Source: Megasphaera paucivorans (GTDB taxonomy: Bacteria > Bacillota > Negativicutes > Veillonellales > Megasphaeraceae). From it: 64,000 bases of DNA. Position numbers and translations under genes: made by a program. Below are positions 9,545-18,015 of this stretch, one piece after another. Numbering within the stretch: position 1 is the first letter of the stretch; each line of letters starts with the position of its first letter. The stretch lies in assembly GCF_900103535.1 (NCBI RefSeq), contig NZ_FNHQ01000008.1, positions 38,381-102,380 on the forward strand, read 5' to 3'. Below the pieces are notes generated by a model. The model did no database searches. It saw only the letters and a program-made list of their open reading frames with translations, and was not told the origin of the DNA.

Positions 9545-10402
9545 ATGACAGAAGAAGCCATTGCGAAAATGGAACAGATGCAGAAGGAGATAGATAAGCT
9601 TCGCGAAGAATTGGCGCAGATGAAACTGTCGGCTGAAAAACAGGAAAATGTATTGAGTGATGAAACGATGCCGGCAGATTCACTTGAAGTCATTCGCACC
9701 ATGGACGAAACAACAAGTGATGACGACTTAAAGGTGGAAACCCTATGTCGCTGGGCAGCAGCCCGTGCAGGTGTTATCGTAGTAGCCCCGCTTTTGGGAA
9801 CTGCTGCTCTTATGGCTAATGAAGTATATCTTGTAAGCAGAATTGCCCGGGTATACGGGATTAAGTTATCAGAACGTGCTGTTATCGCTTTTATTGGGGC
9901 AACTTGCAGTCGGATGGCCGGAAATTTCTTGACAACGCTTATTCCTATCAGTGCTATTCAAATTCCCATTGCGGTCGGGATCACATACAGTTTGGGACGT
10001 GTAACGCAGCGTTGGCTTAAAGACGGGATGCCAAGTGATATGGGACCGTATATTGCCATGATGGGGGACTGGAAAGAAAAAGCTAAGGATCAAGTGGATA
10101 AGCTTCGAGATAATCCCTTGCAAAACATTCCACTTGGGGATGAAACTGTAGACTTCATGAAAAAATGGGGAAACACAGCAAAAGATATTTTTATGGATAT
10201 GAAGGAAAAAGGGCAAGAAGCATTGAATAATGTATGCCATCGCAGTACTCTTGTCGATGAAATAGTGGAAGAACAGGAATCGAAGGTGGCGGCTGTTAAA
10301 AATGATGCAGCCCAAGAAGCGGCAGAAGCTCCGAAAACAACAGAAGAGCAAGTGAAGGAAGCTGTTGAAAAAGCAAAAACGCCGATTATTAATGGACACT
10401 GA
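9545..10402 (+). CDS. DUF697/YcjF-like membrane-associated protein with N-terminal coiled coil
   Basis: About 285 residues. Residues 1-40 form a charged heptad-like coiled coil (EKMEQMQKEIDKLREELAQ pattern). The middle (~75-160) has two hydrophobic stretches with the 'LVSRIARVYGIKLSERA' pattern characteristic of DUF697 domains that follow small GTPases or occur alone. The tail is Lys/Glu/Ala-rich. Function is not known. I favour ATG 9545 (7 nt after GAGGTGG) over ATG 9542 or GTG 9536, which fall on or next to the ribosome site. It is followed closely by the YkvA-like gene and the pair may be co-transcribed. Confidence 0.7.
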   Translation: MTEEAIAKMEQMQKEIDKLREELAQMKLSAEKQENVLSDETMPADSLEVIRTMDETTSDDDLKVETLCRWAAARAGVIVVAPLLGTAALMANEVYLVSRIARVYGIKLSERAVIAFIGATCSRMAGNFLTTLIPISAIQIPIAVGITYSLGRVTQRWLKDGMPSDMGPYIAMMGDWKEKAKDQVDKLRDNPLQNIPLGDETVDFMKKWGNTAKDIFMDMKEKGQEALNNVCHRSTLVDEIVEEQESKVAAVKNDAAQEAAEAPKTTEEQVKEAVEKAKTPIINGH

Positions 10403-10416
10403 GAAGGCGAATGCCC

Positions 10417-10761
10417 ATGATTAAATTATTGTCTTTTTTCGCTCGTTTTTATACGCCGGGAAAGTTTATCTTATTTTTAAAAACAACCGGTAAGAAGGTG
10501 CATTTCCTGCCTAAACTGCTTACTATTTTTTATTGTATGCAGGATCAGGATACACCAAAATTCATGAAGCTGATTCTTATGGGTGCTATCGGATATGTTA
10601 TTCTTCCTTTCGATTTTGTTCCGGATGTAATTGCTGGAGTCGGCTGGCTCGATGATGCAGCTGTTTTGGCTGCTGCTATGCATTTTGCCGGTGCATATAT
10701 TAAGCCTGAACATTGGGAAAAAACAAATCGTATTCTGCCTTTCTGCAGGAGAAGTTCATGA
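10417..10761 (+). CDS. YkvA-family (DUF1232) small membrane protein
   Basis: About 114 residues. It contains the DUF1232 signature: a hydrophobic helix ending in the motif GYVILPFDFVPDVIAGVGWLDD, which is nearly invariant in YkvA-type proteins (YxxxPxDxxPDxxxxxGxxDD). Function is unknown; some members sit near envelope or stress genes. ATG 10417 has AAGG 9 nt upstream; ATG 10411 in frame is also possible but is only 3 nt from it. A perfect 15-bp terminator stem begins immediately after the stop. Confidence 0.8.
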   Translation: MIKLLSFFARFYTPGKFILFLKTTGKKVHFLPKLLTIFYCMQDQDTPKFMKLILMGAIGYVILPFDFVPDVIAGVGWLDDAAVLAAAMHFAGAYIKPEHWEKTNRILPFCRRSS

Positions 10762-10767
10762 AAACGA

Positions 10768-10810
10768 GACATTTCCAACAGCTGGGCTGTTGGAAATGTC
10801 CTTCTTTTTT
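10768..10810 (+). terminator. Strong rho-independent terminator
   Basis: GACATTTCCAACAGC (10768-10782) pairs perfectly with its complement at 10786-10800 around a TGG loop, followed by CTTCTTTTTT. It starts 6 nt after the YkvA stop and closes the first transcription unit. Confidence 0.93.
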
Positions 10811-10821
10811 GTGCGTTTTTT

Positions 10822-10850
10822 TTGACAAACTTCGTACCACATCGTACAAT
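10822..10850 (+). promoter_or_regulatory. Sigma-70-type promoter for the thioesterase/murI run
   Basis: TTGACA (10822-10827), 17-nt spacer, TACAAT (10845-10850); the thioesterase ATG is 39 nt further. It lies just after the strong terminator, so a new transcription unit begins here. Confidence 0.8.
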
Positions 10851-10889
10851 AAAGATAGTGTGGATTTTTGTAAATAGGAGTCTAAGATC

Positions 10890-11315
10890 ATGGTTACAGT
10901 TTTGGAAAAAGTACGTTATTATGAAACCGATATGATGGGAATTGCACATCATTCTAATCACATCCGCTGGTTTGAGTGCGGACGAGTCGAATATATGCGT
11001 AAAGCAGGCATTGACTTATTAGAGTTATTGGAAGAAGGGATATCCTATCCTATTAAAAATGTTTCTTGTGAATACATCAGTCCCATTTATTTTGATGATG
11101 TTATTGCTATTGAAACAAGTCTCATCAAATTATCTCGGGCGCAGATGGTATATTCGTATCGTATTCGCCGCGAAAAAGATGGAGAACTTTTAGCGGTAGG
11201 GACATCGCAGAATGTGTTTGCCTATAAAGACACCGGTAAAGTTGCCCGCCTTGACATGAAACGGCTGGCGGGATTACAGGCTTTATTTGAAGAAGATAAA
11301 AAAAGAGCCCAATAA
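10890..11315 (+). CDS. YbgC/FadM-family acyl-CoA thioesterase
   Basis: 141 residues, single hot-dog domain. The start pattern VRYYETDMMGIAHHSNHIRWFECGRVEYMRKAG is the 4-hydroxybenzoyl-CoA thioesterase/YbgC signature with the catalytic Asp in YETDMMG and the (V/A)HHxxY/H-type motif. It hydrolyses acyl-CoA thioesters; the physiological acyl group is unknown. ATG 10890 follows AGGAGTC. It precedes glutamate racemase by 13 nt and shares its promoter. Confidence 0.87.
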   Translation: MVTVLEKVRYYETDMMGIAHHSNHIRWFECGRVEYMRKAGIDLLELLEEGISYPIKNVSCEYISPIYFDDVIAIETSLIKLSRAQMVYSYRIRREKDGELLAVGTSQNVFAYKDTGKVARLDMKRLAGLQALFEEDKKRAQ

Positions 11316-11328
11316 TGGAGGAAAAGTA

Positions 11329-12132
11329 ATGGATAAGACTACATTACCTATCGGCGTGTTTGATTCCGGCGTAGGTGGTTTGACGGTCGTCAATAAATTG
11401 CGTATGTTATTGCCGCATGAAAATATCGTTTATCTCGGTGATACTAAGCGCAATCCGTATGGAGAACGAACGAAAGCAGAAATTTTTCAATTTACGAGAG
11501 ATTTATTGGGCTTTATGACACAGGTCAATGTGAAATTGGTTGCTATTGGCTGTGGTACAATTACAGCGACTTCCTATGATACGGTAAAGCATGAAGTGAA
11601 TTATCCGGTGATTGGCATGAGCCGCGGACTGCATACGGCGATGGCAACCAGCAACAAGAAAAAAATAGCTGTTTTTGCAACTCCGCTGACGATTGCTAAT
11701 CACAGTCATAAAAAAATGGCAGCGCAAATAGATCCGGAAATAGAGATTGTTGAACAGGCTTGCCCGGCATTAGCTAATTTGGTAGAACGTGGCGTCCTCT
11801 TCGGTGAAGAAGTAATGAAACCGCTGCGTCAGTATACTGAACCGATTATTGCTTCCGGCGTCGATACGGCTATTCTCGGCTGTACGCATTATCCTTTTGT
11901 GCAGCCGCTGTTCGAGCAACTGTGCGGTGAACATATGGTGTTTGTTGATCCTGCTCATGAGATGGCATTAGAGACATTAGATGTTTTAAAAAAAGCACAT
12001 CTTCTTAATGAAAGTCCGGAACAAGGGTATCTGCGTTTATGTTTTACTGCAGAGGAAGAACGGGGAGCGGCTCTTGCGCAGCATCTTATCCCGGCACATG
12101 AATTTACGGTGGAAAAAGTTTCTCTAACCTAA
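11329..12132 (+). CDS. murI: Glutamate racemase
   Basis: 267 residues. Converts L- to D-glutamate for peptidoglycan. Visible are the N-terminal GVFDSGVGGLTV, YLGDTKRNPYG, the first catalytic Cys75 in AIGCGTITATS and the second in LGCTHYPF. In most MurI proteins the first site reads CNT; here the Asn is Gly (CGT), a variation worth noting since that Asn contacts substrate. The ATG at 11329 was chosen because GGAGG lies 7 nt before it; an in-frame ATG at 11287 falls inside the thioesterase gene. Confidence 0.92.
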   Translation: MDKTTLPIGVFDSGVGGLTVVNKLRMLLPHENIVYLGDTKRNPYGERTKAEIFQFTRDLLGFMTQVNVKLVAIGCGTITATSYDTVKHEVNYPVIGMSRGLHTAMATSNKKKIAVFATPLTIANHSHKKMAAQIDPEIEIVEQACPALANLVERGVLFGEEVMKPLRQYTEPIIASGVDTAILGCTHYPFVQPLFEQLCGEHMVFVDPAHEMALETLDVLKKAHLLNESPEQGYLRLCFTAEEERGAALAQHLIPAHEFTVEKVSLT

Positions 12133-12163
12133 TATAAAATATAATTAAAAGGAGTCCTGTATT

Positions 12164-12706
12164 GTGTTATTTTATGTATTGATTAACATTATCGTTGCAC
12201 TTATCGGTATCTGCGCAGTTTTCTATTTGCTCTTCAGGTTGTTTGCCTGGAGACAAGGAGATGCTCATTTTGTTATTGAATCACGGAAGCGTAAACCGTT
12301 TGTTCTTAAGGAAATTTCGACGGATGCGGCCGTATTTGAAACAGAAGTTCCTTTCAGAAATACTGGCAAGCAGGGGGGAACTATTATGGATTTCTATCCG
12401 CGCCATCTTTTGCCCTATGAACAATATGATAAGTGCATTGTTCATTCTCAGCTGGCTAATATAGCAGCCGAACGTGACGACGGTTATTGGGAATCAGTCA
12501 TTATCCTTCCTGGTAAGGGGGGGCATATTCGTGTGACAGTAGAACTTGTCAGCAAAAATGGAAATATAAAACAAGATTTACAAACCTTCCCCGATATGTC
12601 TATTGACTTAGTCTATCAGGTAGTAGCGCGCAGTGAATGGTATATTCATAAAGCTCGTATTACCTTGAAGGCTTCAGAAGTTCAACATGCGTTAAAAAGC
12701 ATATAG
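12164..12706 (+). CDS. Conserved-looking membrane-anchored protein of unknown function
   Basis: 180 residues. Residues 1-28 form one hydrophobic membrane segment (LINIIVALIGICAVFYLLF core), followed by a ~150-residue soluble domain with mostly beta-type alternation and no Cys after the anchor. No motif that I recognise. The GTG start follows AAAGGAGTCC with 9-nt spacing, and the gene ends 15 nt before the CofE-like gene, so the two are probably co-transcribed. The orientation of the soluble part cannot be decided with confidence; the Arg-rich stretch after the helix suggests the C-terminal part is cytoplasmic. Confidence 0.6.
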   Translation: MLFYVLINIIVALIGICAVFYLLFRLFAWRQGDAHFVIESRKRKPFVLKEISTDAAVFETEVPFRNTGKQGGTIMDFYPRHLLPYEQYDKCIVHSQLANIAAERDDGYWESVIILPGKGGHIRVTVELVSKNGNIKQDLQTFPDMSIDLVYQVVARSEWYIHKARITLKASEVQHALKSI

Positions 12707-12721
12707 GAGGAAAAATAGATT

Positions 12722-13423
12722 ATGGCAGAATTAGAACTAGTTCCGGTTAAAACAAGAATCCTTACGGATAAGGATGATATTGTAGATATCATTGCTGAAT
12801 ATGCATCTGAACTTGTGGGTCCCGATGATATTATTTGTTCAGCTGAAAGTGTAGTGGCCATTACACAGCGGCGTTATACGCGCCCGGAGGAACTTACGCC
12901 TTCGTGGCAGGCTCGTATTATGCGGCGTTTTGTACCGGCTGAGGGAAGTATGGCTAGCTTGTATGGCATGCAGGCTGCGATGGAGCTGGAGGGTGAATGG
13001 AAAACGTTATTTTGTTTTATCCTTGGCTTTTTTGCTAAACTTATTGGCAAGAATGGTGTATTTTATAAATTGTGCCGGCAAGCTTCCTTAACAGATGATG
13101 TGACAGGTACGATGCCGCCTTTCGATAAGTGTATTGTTTACGGCCCGGAAGATCCGGATGGGGTGGCTGAAAAAATAAAAAAACGGATGAATTGCTATGG
13201 CGCCTGCATCGCAGATGTTAATGATTTGAAACGTTCCGCCGTTCTTGGACATTCACGGGGACTGAATCCGAAAGAAATAGCTAAAATATTAATTGACAAT
13301 CCTTTTGGAAATGCATCGCAAAAAACACCGATTGTAATTATTAAAAATTACGCACAAGTAGTTAAAGAAAATAAAGAACGGATGAAAGCAAAAAAGACAG
13401 AAGTTCCGGCTGATGCAGAGTAA
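12722..13423 (+). CDS. CofE/F420-0:gamma-glutamyl ligase-like protein
   Basis: 233 residues related to the F420 gamma-glutamyl ligase (CofE) fold. Seen are the N-terminal VKTRILTDKDDI and DDIICSAESVVAITQRR, equivalent to the CofE start where a Ser/Lys strand binds substrate, and the later DVND motif and RG(L)NP. No other F420 biosynthesis gene is in the window, and Negativicutes are not known as F420 producers, so a different amide ligase role is likely. It sits between a membrane-anchored unknown protein and rdgB. Function is not assigned. Confidence 0.65.
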   Translation: MAELELVPVKTRILTDKDDIVDIIAEYASELVGPDDIICSAESVVAITQRRYTRPEELTPSWQARIMRRFVPAEGSMASLYGMQAAMELEGEWKTLFCFILGFFAKLIGKNGVFYKLCRQASLTDDVTGTMPPFDKCIVYGPEDPDGVAEKIKKRMNCYGACIADVNDLKRSAVLGHSRGLNPKEIAKILIDNPFGNASQKTPIVIIKNYAQVVKENKERMKAKKTEVPADAE

Positions 13424-13435
13424 GGTAAGAATGAA

Positions 13436-14026
13436 ATGACTAAAACAATTATACTTGCGACACATAATAAAGGTAAAATTCGCGAATTTCGCGAAATGCT
13501 GATACCTCTGGGCTATGCGGTACAGTCTGTCTATGAAGTGATTCCCGATATTGCAGAGCCGAAAGAAACAGGACACTCTTTTGAAGAAAACGCCTATCTA
13601 AAAGCGGTTTATTATATGAAACAGACGGGACAGCCTTGTTTGGCAGATGACTCTGGCATTATTGCAGATGCATTGCAGAATCGTCCGGGTATTTTTTCGG
13701 CACGATATGCCGGAGATGATTGTGACGATGAAAAAAATAATCAAAAATTAATTCGTGAACTGGCTCGATTTCCTGCTGAAAAACGTACAGGCCGCTATGT
13801 TTGCGTATTGGTGCTTGTTTGGCCTGATGGTCATTATATTACCGCTAAGGGAACTTGTGAAGGAGTTTTGCGTGATTTTTACAGTGGTACCGGTGGGTTT
13901 GGCTATGACCCGCTTTTTTATCTTCCTGAAAAGGGAAAAAGCATGGCAGAATTGACGGGAGAGGAAAAGAATACAATAAGTCACCGCGGCAAAGCGCTGC
14001 GAAAACTCGTGGAGTATTTACGATGA
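13436..14026 (+). CDS. rdgB: XTP/dITP diphosphatase (RdgB/HAM1 family)
   Basis: 196 residues. Hydrolyses dITP and XTP to monophosphates, clearing deaminated purine nucleotides. Diagnostic motifs: ILATHNKGKIREF at the N-terminus, DDSGI for the catalytic metal site, PGIFSARYAG, GGFGYDPLF and SHRGKAL. Length and motif order fit the family exactly. It overlaps the next gene by 4 nt (ATGA). With the MazG protein it gives the window two nucleotide-pool sanitising enzymes. Confidence 0.96.
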   Translation: MTKTIILATHNKGKIREFREMLIPLGYAVQSVYEVIPDIAEPKETGHSFEENAYLKAVYYMKQTGQPCLADDSGIIADALQNRPGIFSARYAGDDCDDEKNNQKLIRELARFPAEKRTGRYVCVLVLVWPDGHYITAKGTCEGVLRDFYSGTGGFGYDPLFYLPEKGKSMAELTGEEKNTISHRGKALRKLVEYLR

Positions 14027-14508
14027 GTCAGCGGCAGATAGGAATTGTCAGTGACAGTCATGGCCGTATAGATACTATTGAACGTATGGTAAAGCAGGCC
14101 CCGGAAGTTGTTTGCTGGATACATGCCGGAGATTATTGTGAGGACGCAGAGGTATTAGCGGCGTATGCAGGAGTTCCGGTTTACGCGGTACGAGGAAATA
14201 ATGATTTGTATACGTATCAGGAACCGGATTGCCGGGATGTTGTTGTTGACGGGGTTATTATTACCGTCATACATGGGCATCAATGGTATGATAACCGAAT
14301 GGAAAAACTAGCTGAATTAGGGAAAAAACATCAAGCTTCTTTGGTTGTATTTGGACATACACATTGCCAGTTGTTGGAAAAAAAAGGAAAAATAATAATT
14401 GTTAATCCGGGGAGTCTTTCTCTGCCGCGTGATGGCAAAACAGGAACATATGCTGTTGGTACTATTGATAATAGTACTCTTGCAGGTGTACAATTATGTA
14501 AGTTATAA
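14023..14508 (+). CDS. YfcE/MJ0936-family metallophosphoesterase
   Basis: 161 residues. Metal-ligand motifs in order: IVSDSHG, HAGDYCED, RGNND, HGH and FGHTH, followed by INPGSLSLPR; this set defines the YfcE phosphodiesterases. It cleaves phosphodiester bonds, in vitro usually of model substrates; cellular target unknown. The four-base overlap with rdgB is a common bacterial pairing (rdgB-yfcE-like) and implies translational coupling. Confidence 0.92.
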   Translation: MSQRQIGIVSDSHGRIDTIERMVKQAPEVVCWIHAGDYCEDAEVLAAYAGVPVYAVRGNNDLYTYQEPDCRDVVVDGVIITVIHGHQWYDNRMEKLAELGKKHQASLVVFGHTHCQLLEKKGKIIIVNPGSLSLPRDGKTGTYAVGTIDNSTLAGVQLCKL

Positions 14509-14567
14509 TTACACAAGGTAACGATGCAGGTCTCTGCTAAAATCTATTGACGAGGTATAAATACATT

Positions 14568-15347
14568 ATGACTGTTAAGAAAAATAAACTTAAATTATAT
14601 GGATTCAATAATTTGACAAAAACGTTGAGCTTTAATATTTACGATATTTGTTACGCAAATACGGAAGAAGCGCAACGCCAGTATATCGAATATATCGATG
14701 ATGCGTATAATGCAGATAGATTGACAGAGATACTGAAAAAGGTTGCATCTATTATTGGTGCCAATATTTTAAATGTTGCCAGTCAAGATTATGATCCCCA
14801 AGGGGCCAGTGTTACTATTCTTATTTCTGAGGAACCTATTGAAGGCAAAGATGCTGATGTGGTTTGTCATCTTGATAAGAGTCATTTGACGGTGCATACA
14901 TATCCTGAAAGTCATCCATATCGTGGAATCAGTACTTTCCGTGCCGATATTGATGTATCAACGTGCGGGAAAATTTCACCGTTGAATGCACTGAATTATT
15001 TGTTGGATAGTTTTGATTCTGACATTGTAACATTAGATTATCGTGTCCGCGGTTTCACAAGAGATATTAACGGTAAAAAACTTTTTATTGATCATCGTAT
15101 TAATTCTATCCAAAATTATATTGCCCCCCGGACGCGGATGTTATATGATATGGTTGATGTAAATGTATATCAGGAAAACATTTTTCATACGAAGATGCTT
15201 CTTAAAGAATTTGATCTTGATAATTATTTGTTTAATGTTACAGAGGACAAATTAAATCCGAAAGAAAAGAAACGAATCAGACAATTGGTGCGCCAGGAAA
15301 TGTTAGAAGTATTTAATGGAAGAAATATGCCAACAATTCGCGAATAA
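14568..15347 (+). CDS. speD: S-adenosylmethionine decarboxylase proenzyme, Escherichia coli SpeD type
   Basis: 259 residues from ATG 14568. Makes decarboxylated SAM, the aminopropyl donor for spermidine. The protein aligns along its whole length with the ~264-residue E. coli-type Spe[13 protein letters not shown] start, [16 protein letters not shown] with the self-cleavage site between Lys104 and Ser105 (the Ser becomes the pyruvoyl group), [15 protein letters not shown] and FTRDINGKK. It is not the short Bacillus/Thermotoga type. No speE (spermidine synthase) lies nearby, so the partner must be elsewhere. The ribosome site GACGAGG is 12 nt from the ATG, slightly long; a TTG at 14547 is an unlikely alternative. 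Confidence 0.94.
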   Translation: MTVKKNKLKLYGFNNLTKTLSFNIYDICYANTEEAQRQYIEYIDDAYNADRLTEILKKVASIIGANILNVASQDYDPQGASVTILISEEPIEGKDADVVCHLDKSHLTVHTYPESHPYRGISTFRADIDVSTCGKISPLNALNYLLDSFDSDIVTLDYRVRGFTRDINGKKLFIDHRINSIQNYIAPRTRMLYDMVDVNVYQENIFHTKMLLKEFDLDNYLFNVTEDKLNPKEKKRIRQLVRQEMLEVFNGRNMPTIRE

Positions 15348-15361
15348 TTGCAGATAAATGA

Positions 15362-15390
15362 TTGACAAAGATTCATCGAACTGATATAAT
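15362..15390 (+). promoter_or_regulatory. Consensus sigma-70-type promoter of the tRNA cluster
   Basis: TTGACA (15362-15367), 17-nt spacer and TATAAT (15385-15390), both hexamers perfect. The first tRNA starts 13 nt downstream, typical of a strong stable-RNA promoter. Confidence 0.9.
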
Positions 15391-15402
15391 ATTATTTGTT
15401 CG

Positions 15403-15479
15403 CGGGGCATAGCGCAGTTTGGTAGCGCACCTGGCTTGGGACCAGGGGGTCGCAGGTTCAAGTCCTGCTGCTCCGACCA
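15403..15479 (+). tRNA. tRNA-Pro (anticodon TGG)
   Basis: 77 nt including encoded CCA. Acceptor CGGGGCA pairs with TGCTCCG (one G-T). The anticodon loop CTTGGGA between CCTGG and CCAGG gives TGG; T-arm GGTTCAA is canonical. Confidence 0.97.
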
Positions 15480-15485
15480 AACAAT

Positions 15486-15559
15486 GCGGGTGTAGCTCAG
15501 TGGTAGAGCGCCAGCCTTCCAAGCTGGTTATGTGGGTTCGATTCCCATCACCCGCTCCA
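15486..15559 (+). tRNA. tRNA-Gly (anticodon TCC)
   Basis: 74 nt including encoded CCA. Acceptor GCGGGTG pairs with CACCCGC; anticodon stem CCAGC/GCTGG with loop CTTCCAA gives TCC; T-loop GGTTCGATTCC. Confidence 0.97.
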
Positions 15560-15569
15560 TTTTTTATCT

Positions 15570-15646
15570 GACTCAGTAGCTCAGCTGGATAGAGCAACAG
15601 CCTTCTAAGCTGTGGGTCTAGGGTTCGAATCCCTACTGGGTCACCA
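15570..15646 (+). tRNA. tRNA-Arg (anticodon TCT)
   Basis: 77 nt including encoded CCA. Acceptor GACTCAG pairs with CTGGGTC (one wobble); anticodon stem ACAGC/GCTGT with loop CTTCTAA gives TCT. It is the last tRNA of the three-gene cluster. Confidence 0.96.
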
Positions 15647-15811
15647 AGTAGATATGCGGGCTCTCATTTTTTGGGAATCCGTTTTTTGGCATTTTGAGGC
15701 CTTAGTCGGCTTAATTTGTGCTTAAAATGATTTTTTATATATTATGTCTTGCATCGGGGCATACACGGAACAAATCATAAAATTAATGATAAATTGAAAA
15801 TATACTTTTTT

Positions 15812-15838
15812 TCCCATGTCATATGACATGGGATTTTT
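15812..15838 (+). terminator. Perfect palindromic terminator
   Basis: TCCCATGTCAT repeated as its inverse complement (11-bp arms, 15812-15833) with a T-run on each side, so it can work on both strands. It ends read-through from the tRNA cluster. Confidence 0.75.
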
Positions 15839-15840
15839 AT

Positions 15841-15919
15841 GGTTTTATAATGAATGTTGGGGTAAGACTGACAATCCATTGTCTGCCTTACCCCAACATT
15901 CATTATAGAACCTTTTTTA
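15841..15919 (+). repeat. Long near-perfect hairpin (26-bp arms) with T tract
   Basis: Arm 15841-15866 pairs with 15887-15912 at 25 of 26 positions (the exception is T opposite G in RNA, a wobble). The 20-nt loop itself holds GACAA/TTGTC, extending the stem. CCTTTTTTA follows. It is much longer than a normal terminator; it could be a terminator, a small structured RNA or a MITE-like element. Confidence 0.8.
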
Positions 15920-16157
15920 TTTGATATTATTTTGTAAGATATATGGAAAGCATAAATGTATAAAAATAAAATAGATGTTTTTTTATTTGATAGGAACATC
16001 ACGAAAAATTTATCATTTGCAATTAGTATTGATGGGGGTTGATGAAGTGAGCTTCTATATTATTTATGTAAAAAATAGAAATTGAAAAACATTTTTATAC
16101 ATGCTATAGTTTATTTATAATAAAAAGTGGAAAGTATTATAAGGAGGTGGATGTTTT

Positions 16158-17903
16158 ATGTATACGCAAGTGTTTGATCCAATGGGTAACATGGCGTTAT
16201 CCGCGTTAATTGCATTTATTCCGATCGTTTTTTTCTTTTTAGTGCTAGTGATTCTCAAAGTAAAGGGCTATTGGGCGGGTTTAATGACCGCCGGCTTGGC
16301 AATTGCCTTGGCAGTGCTGTTTTTCCAAATGCCGCTGAACTTAGCTGTTGTGTCAGCAGTTCACGGCTTCGTCTATGGTTTTTTTCCTATTGGCTGGATT
16401 GTACTTGCAGCGACGTTTTTATATAATTTAACTGTGGAGACCGGACAGTTTGAAATTATAAAAAAATCGATATCTTCTATTACCGATGATCGTCGTCTGC
16501 AAGTATTATTAATTTGTTTTTGTTTTGGCGCTTTTCTTGAAGGGGCTGCCGGTTTTGGTACTCCCGTTGCGATTACCGCAGCAATGCTTGTCGGTCTTGG
16601 GTTTAGAGCGAGATATGCCGCTTGTCTGGCGTTATTAGCTAATACAGCTCCTGTAGCCTTTGGCGGACTAGGGATTCCTGTTTTGGTTGCGGCACAAGTA
16701 ACAGGGCTGGATAGTGCTAATATTTCGCGCCTATTAGCTTGGATTTTACCTTTAATCGGTATTATTATTCCTTTTTATATTGTTATTGTTATGTCCGGAA
16801 TCAAAGGGGTATGGGAGTTGTTTCCTGCTATCGTGGTTTGTTCCGGTTCGTTTGCGATCGTATTAGGTTTGACTTCTTATTTTTTAGGACCCGTTTTGCC
16901 CGATATTACGGCATCCATTGCGTGTTTGGTTTGTATGACGCTGTTCTTGAAAATTTGGAAACCGGCTACTATTTTCAGGTTTGAAAATGATGTGCCTATT
17001 GAGGAAAATAAAGAAAAACTTCACATGAAAGATGTTATTCGTGCATGGAGCCCGTTTATTATCCTGATTATTATGATTGCCGACTGGGGTATTAAATCGG
17101 TGTTAGCCTTGTTGAATACAGTAACGATCGCGTTCCCGGTGCCAATAATAAATAATGCTATTATCAGTGGAACTACGCATAAAGCGCTGCCCATGATATT
17201 TAGTTTAAATTGGTTGTCTGCTGCCGGTACGGCAATTGTATTAGCCGCTTTAGTATCGTGTATTGTGCTTCGGGTTTCTCCGATTCGAGCCATAAAAATT
17301 TTTATTAGTTCATGTAAACAATTGAGGTGGACATTTGTGGTGATTGGCTCTGTTCTTGGATATGCATACGTGGGCAATAATTCGGGAATGATTACTACTA
17401 TGGGATATTTTGTAGCAGGCAGCGGCGCTTTATTTCCTTTATTTGCATCAATCATTGGTTGGATTGGTACTTTTGTAACCGGTTCTGATACATCTGCGAA
17501 TGCATTGTTTGCCAAACTGCAAACGACGGCGTTTGAAGCAATCGGCTCATCTGGTTTTTTGGGAGTAGGCGCTAATTTAGCCGGCGGAGGATTGGGGAAA
17601 ATGATTTCTCCGCAATCTATTGCTATCGCGGCTGCTGTTACCAATATTGTAGGGGAAGAAGGCGAATTATATAAATTTTCCATGAAGCATTCTATTATTT
17701 TGCTGACGATCGTCAGTATATATATTTATATGATAGCCGGACCACTGAATTTCTTGATCCCCGTTGTTAAAGGAGAGGCTTTAGCTGCAAGTGCTGTTGA
17801 CCCGTCTTTGTTGTATCAAGCGGGTGCGATGTTCCTTGCTGGTACCGTTGTACTATTTGCCATATTTGCTGTTGTATTTAAACCTATTAAAAATAAAATT
17901 TGA
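16158..17903 (+). CDS. lldP: L-lactate permease (LctP family)
   Basis: 581-residue polytopic membrane protein of the LctP family, which imports lactate (and glycolate) with protons. Diagnostic stretches are LICFCFGAFLEGAAGFGTPVAI, GLGFRARYAACLALLANTAPVAFGGLGIP, TGSDTSANALFAKLQ and NLAGGGLGKMISPQSIAIA. Length is slightly above the usual ~550 residues. AAGGAGG lies 10 nt before the ATG. The LarA-type racemase follows 112 nt later, supporting lactate use by the pair. The L-/D- preference cannot be read from sequence. Confidence 0.94.
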   Translation: MYTQVFDPMGNMALSALIAFIPIVFFFLVLVILKVKGYWAGLMTAGLAIALAVLFFQMPLNLAVVSAVHGFVYGFFPIGWIVLAATFLYNLTVETGQFEIIKKSISSITDDRRLQVLLICFCFGAFLEGAAGFGTPVAITAAMLVGLGFRARYAACLALLANTAPVAFGGLGIPVLVAAQVTGLDSANISRLLAWILPLIGIIIPFYIVIVMSGIKGVWELFPAIVVCSGSFAIVLGLTSYFLGPVLPDITASIACLVCMTLFLKIWKPATIFRFENDVPIEENKEKLHMKDVIRAWSPFIILIIMIADWGIKSVLALLNTVTIAFPVPIINNAIISGTTHKALPMIFSLNWLSAAGTAIVLAALVSCIVLRVSPIRAIKIFISSCKQLRWTFVVIGSVLGYAYVGNNSGMITTMGYFVAGSGALFPLFASIIGWIGTFVTGSDTSANALFAKLQTTAFEAIGSSGFLGVGANLAGGGLGKMISPQSIAIAAAVTNIVGEEGELYKFSMKHSIILLTIVSIYIYMIAGPLNFLIPVVKGEALAASAVDPSLLYQAGAMFLAGTVVLFAIFAVVFKPIKNKI

Positions 17904-18015
17904 TATGTTACTGTTACGTTGGTGAAATAGTTTTCCGGGTCATAGAAATACAAAGAAAATATGAAACAGCAGATTAAAAAATAAATGTATATCTAAAAGG
18001 AGAATTCATTTAATT

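Larger units (their letters stand above)
15647..16157 (+). other. 511-nt non-coding gap with two tandem hairpins, before lactate permease
   Basis: No credible gene. It contains a 22-bp perfect palindrome (15812-15833) followed by TTTTTAT and then a long near-perfect hairpin at 15841-15912, both listed separately. The 3' end carries AT-rich DNA with possible promoter elements (TATAGTTTATTTATAAT around 16105-16120) and the AAGGAGG ribosome site of the permease. Confidence 0.7.

Noticed and set aside
15373..15597. 74-codon - strand open frame across the tRNA genes, containing GLEPAT-like residues
   Set aside because: It is antisense to three clear tRNAs; such tRNA-shadow frames are a well-known false gene.
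17021..17683. 220-codon - strand open frame inside the lactate permease
   Set aside because: Shadow of a membrane-protein coding sequence; no start signals and no recognisable domain.
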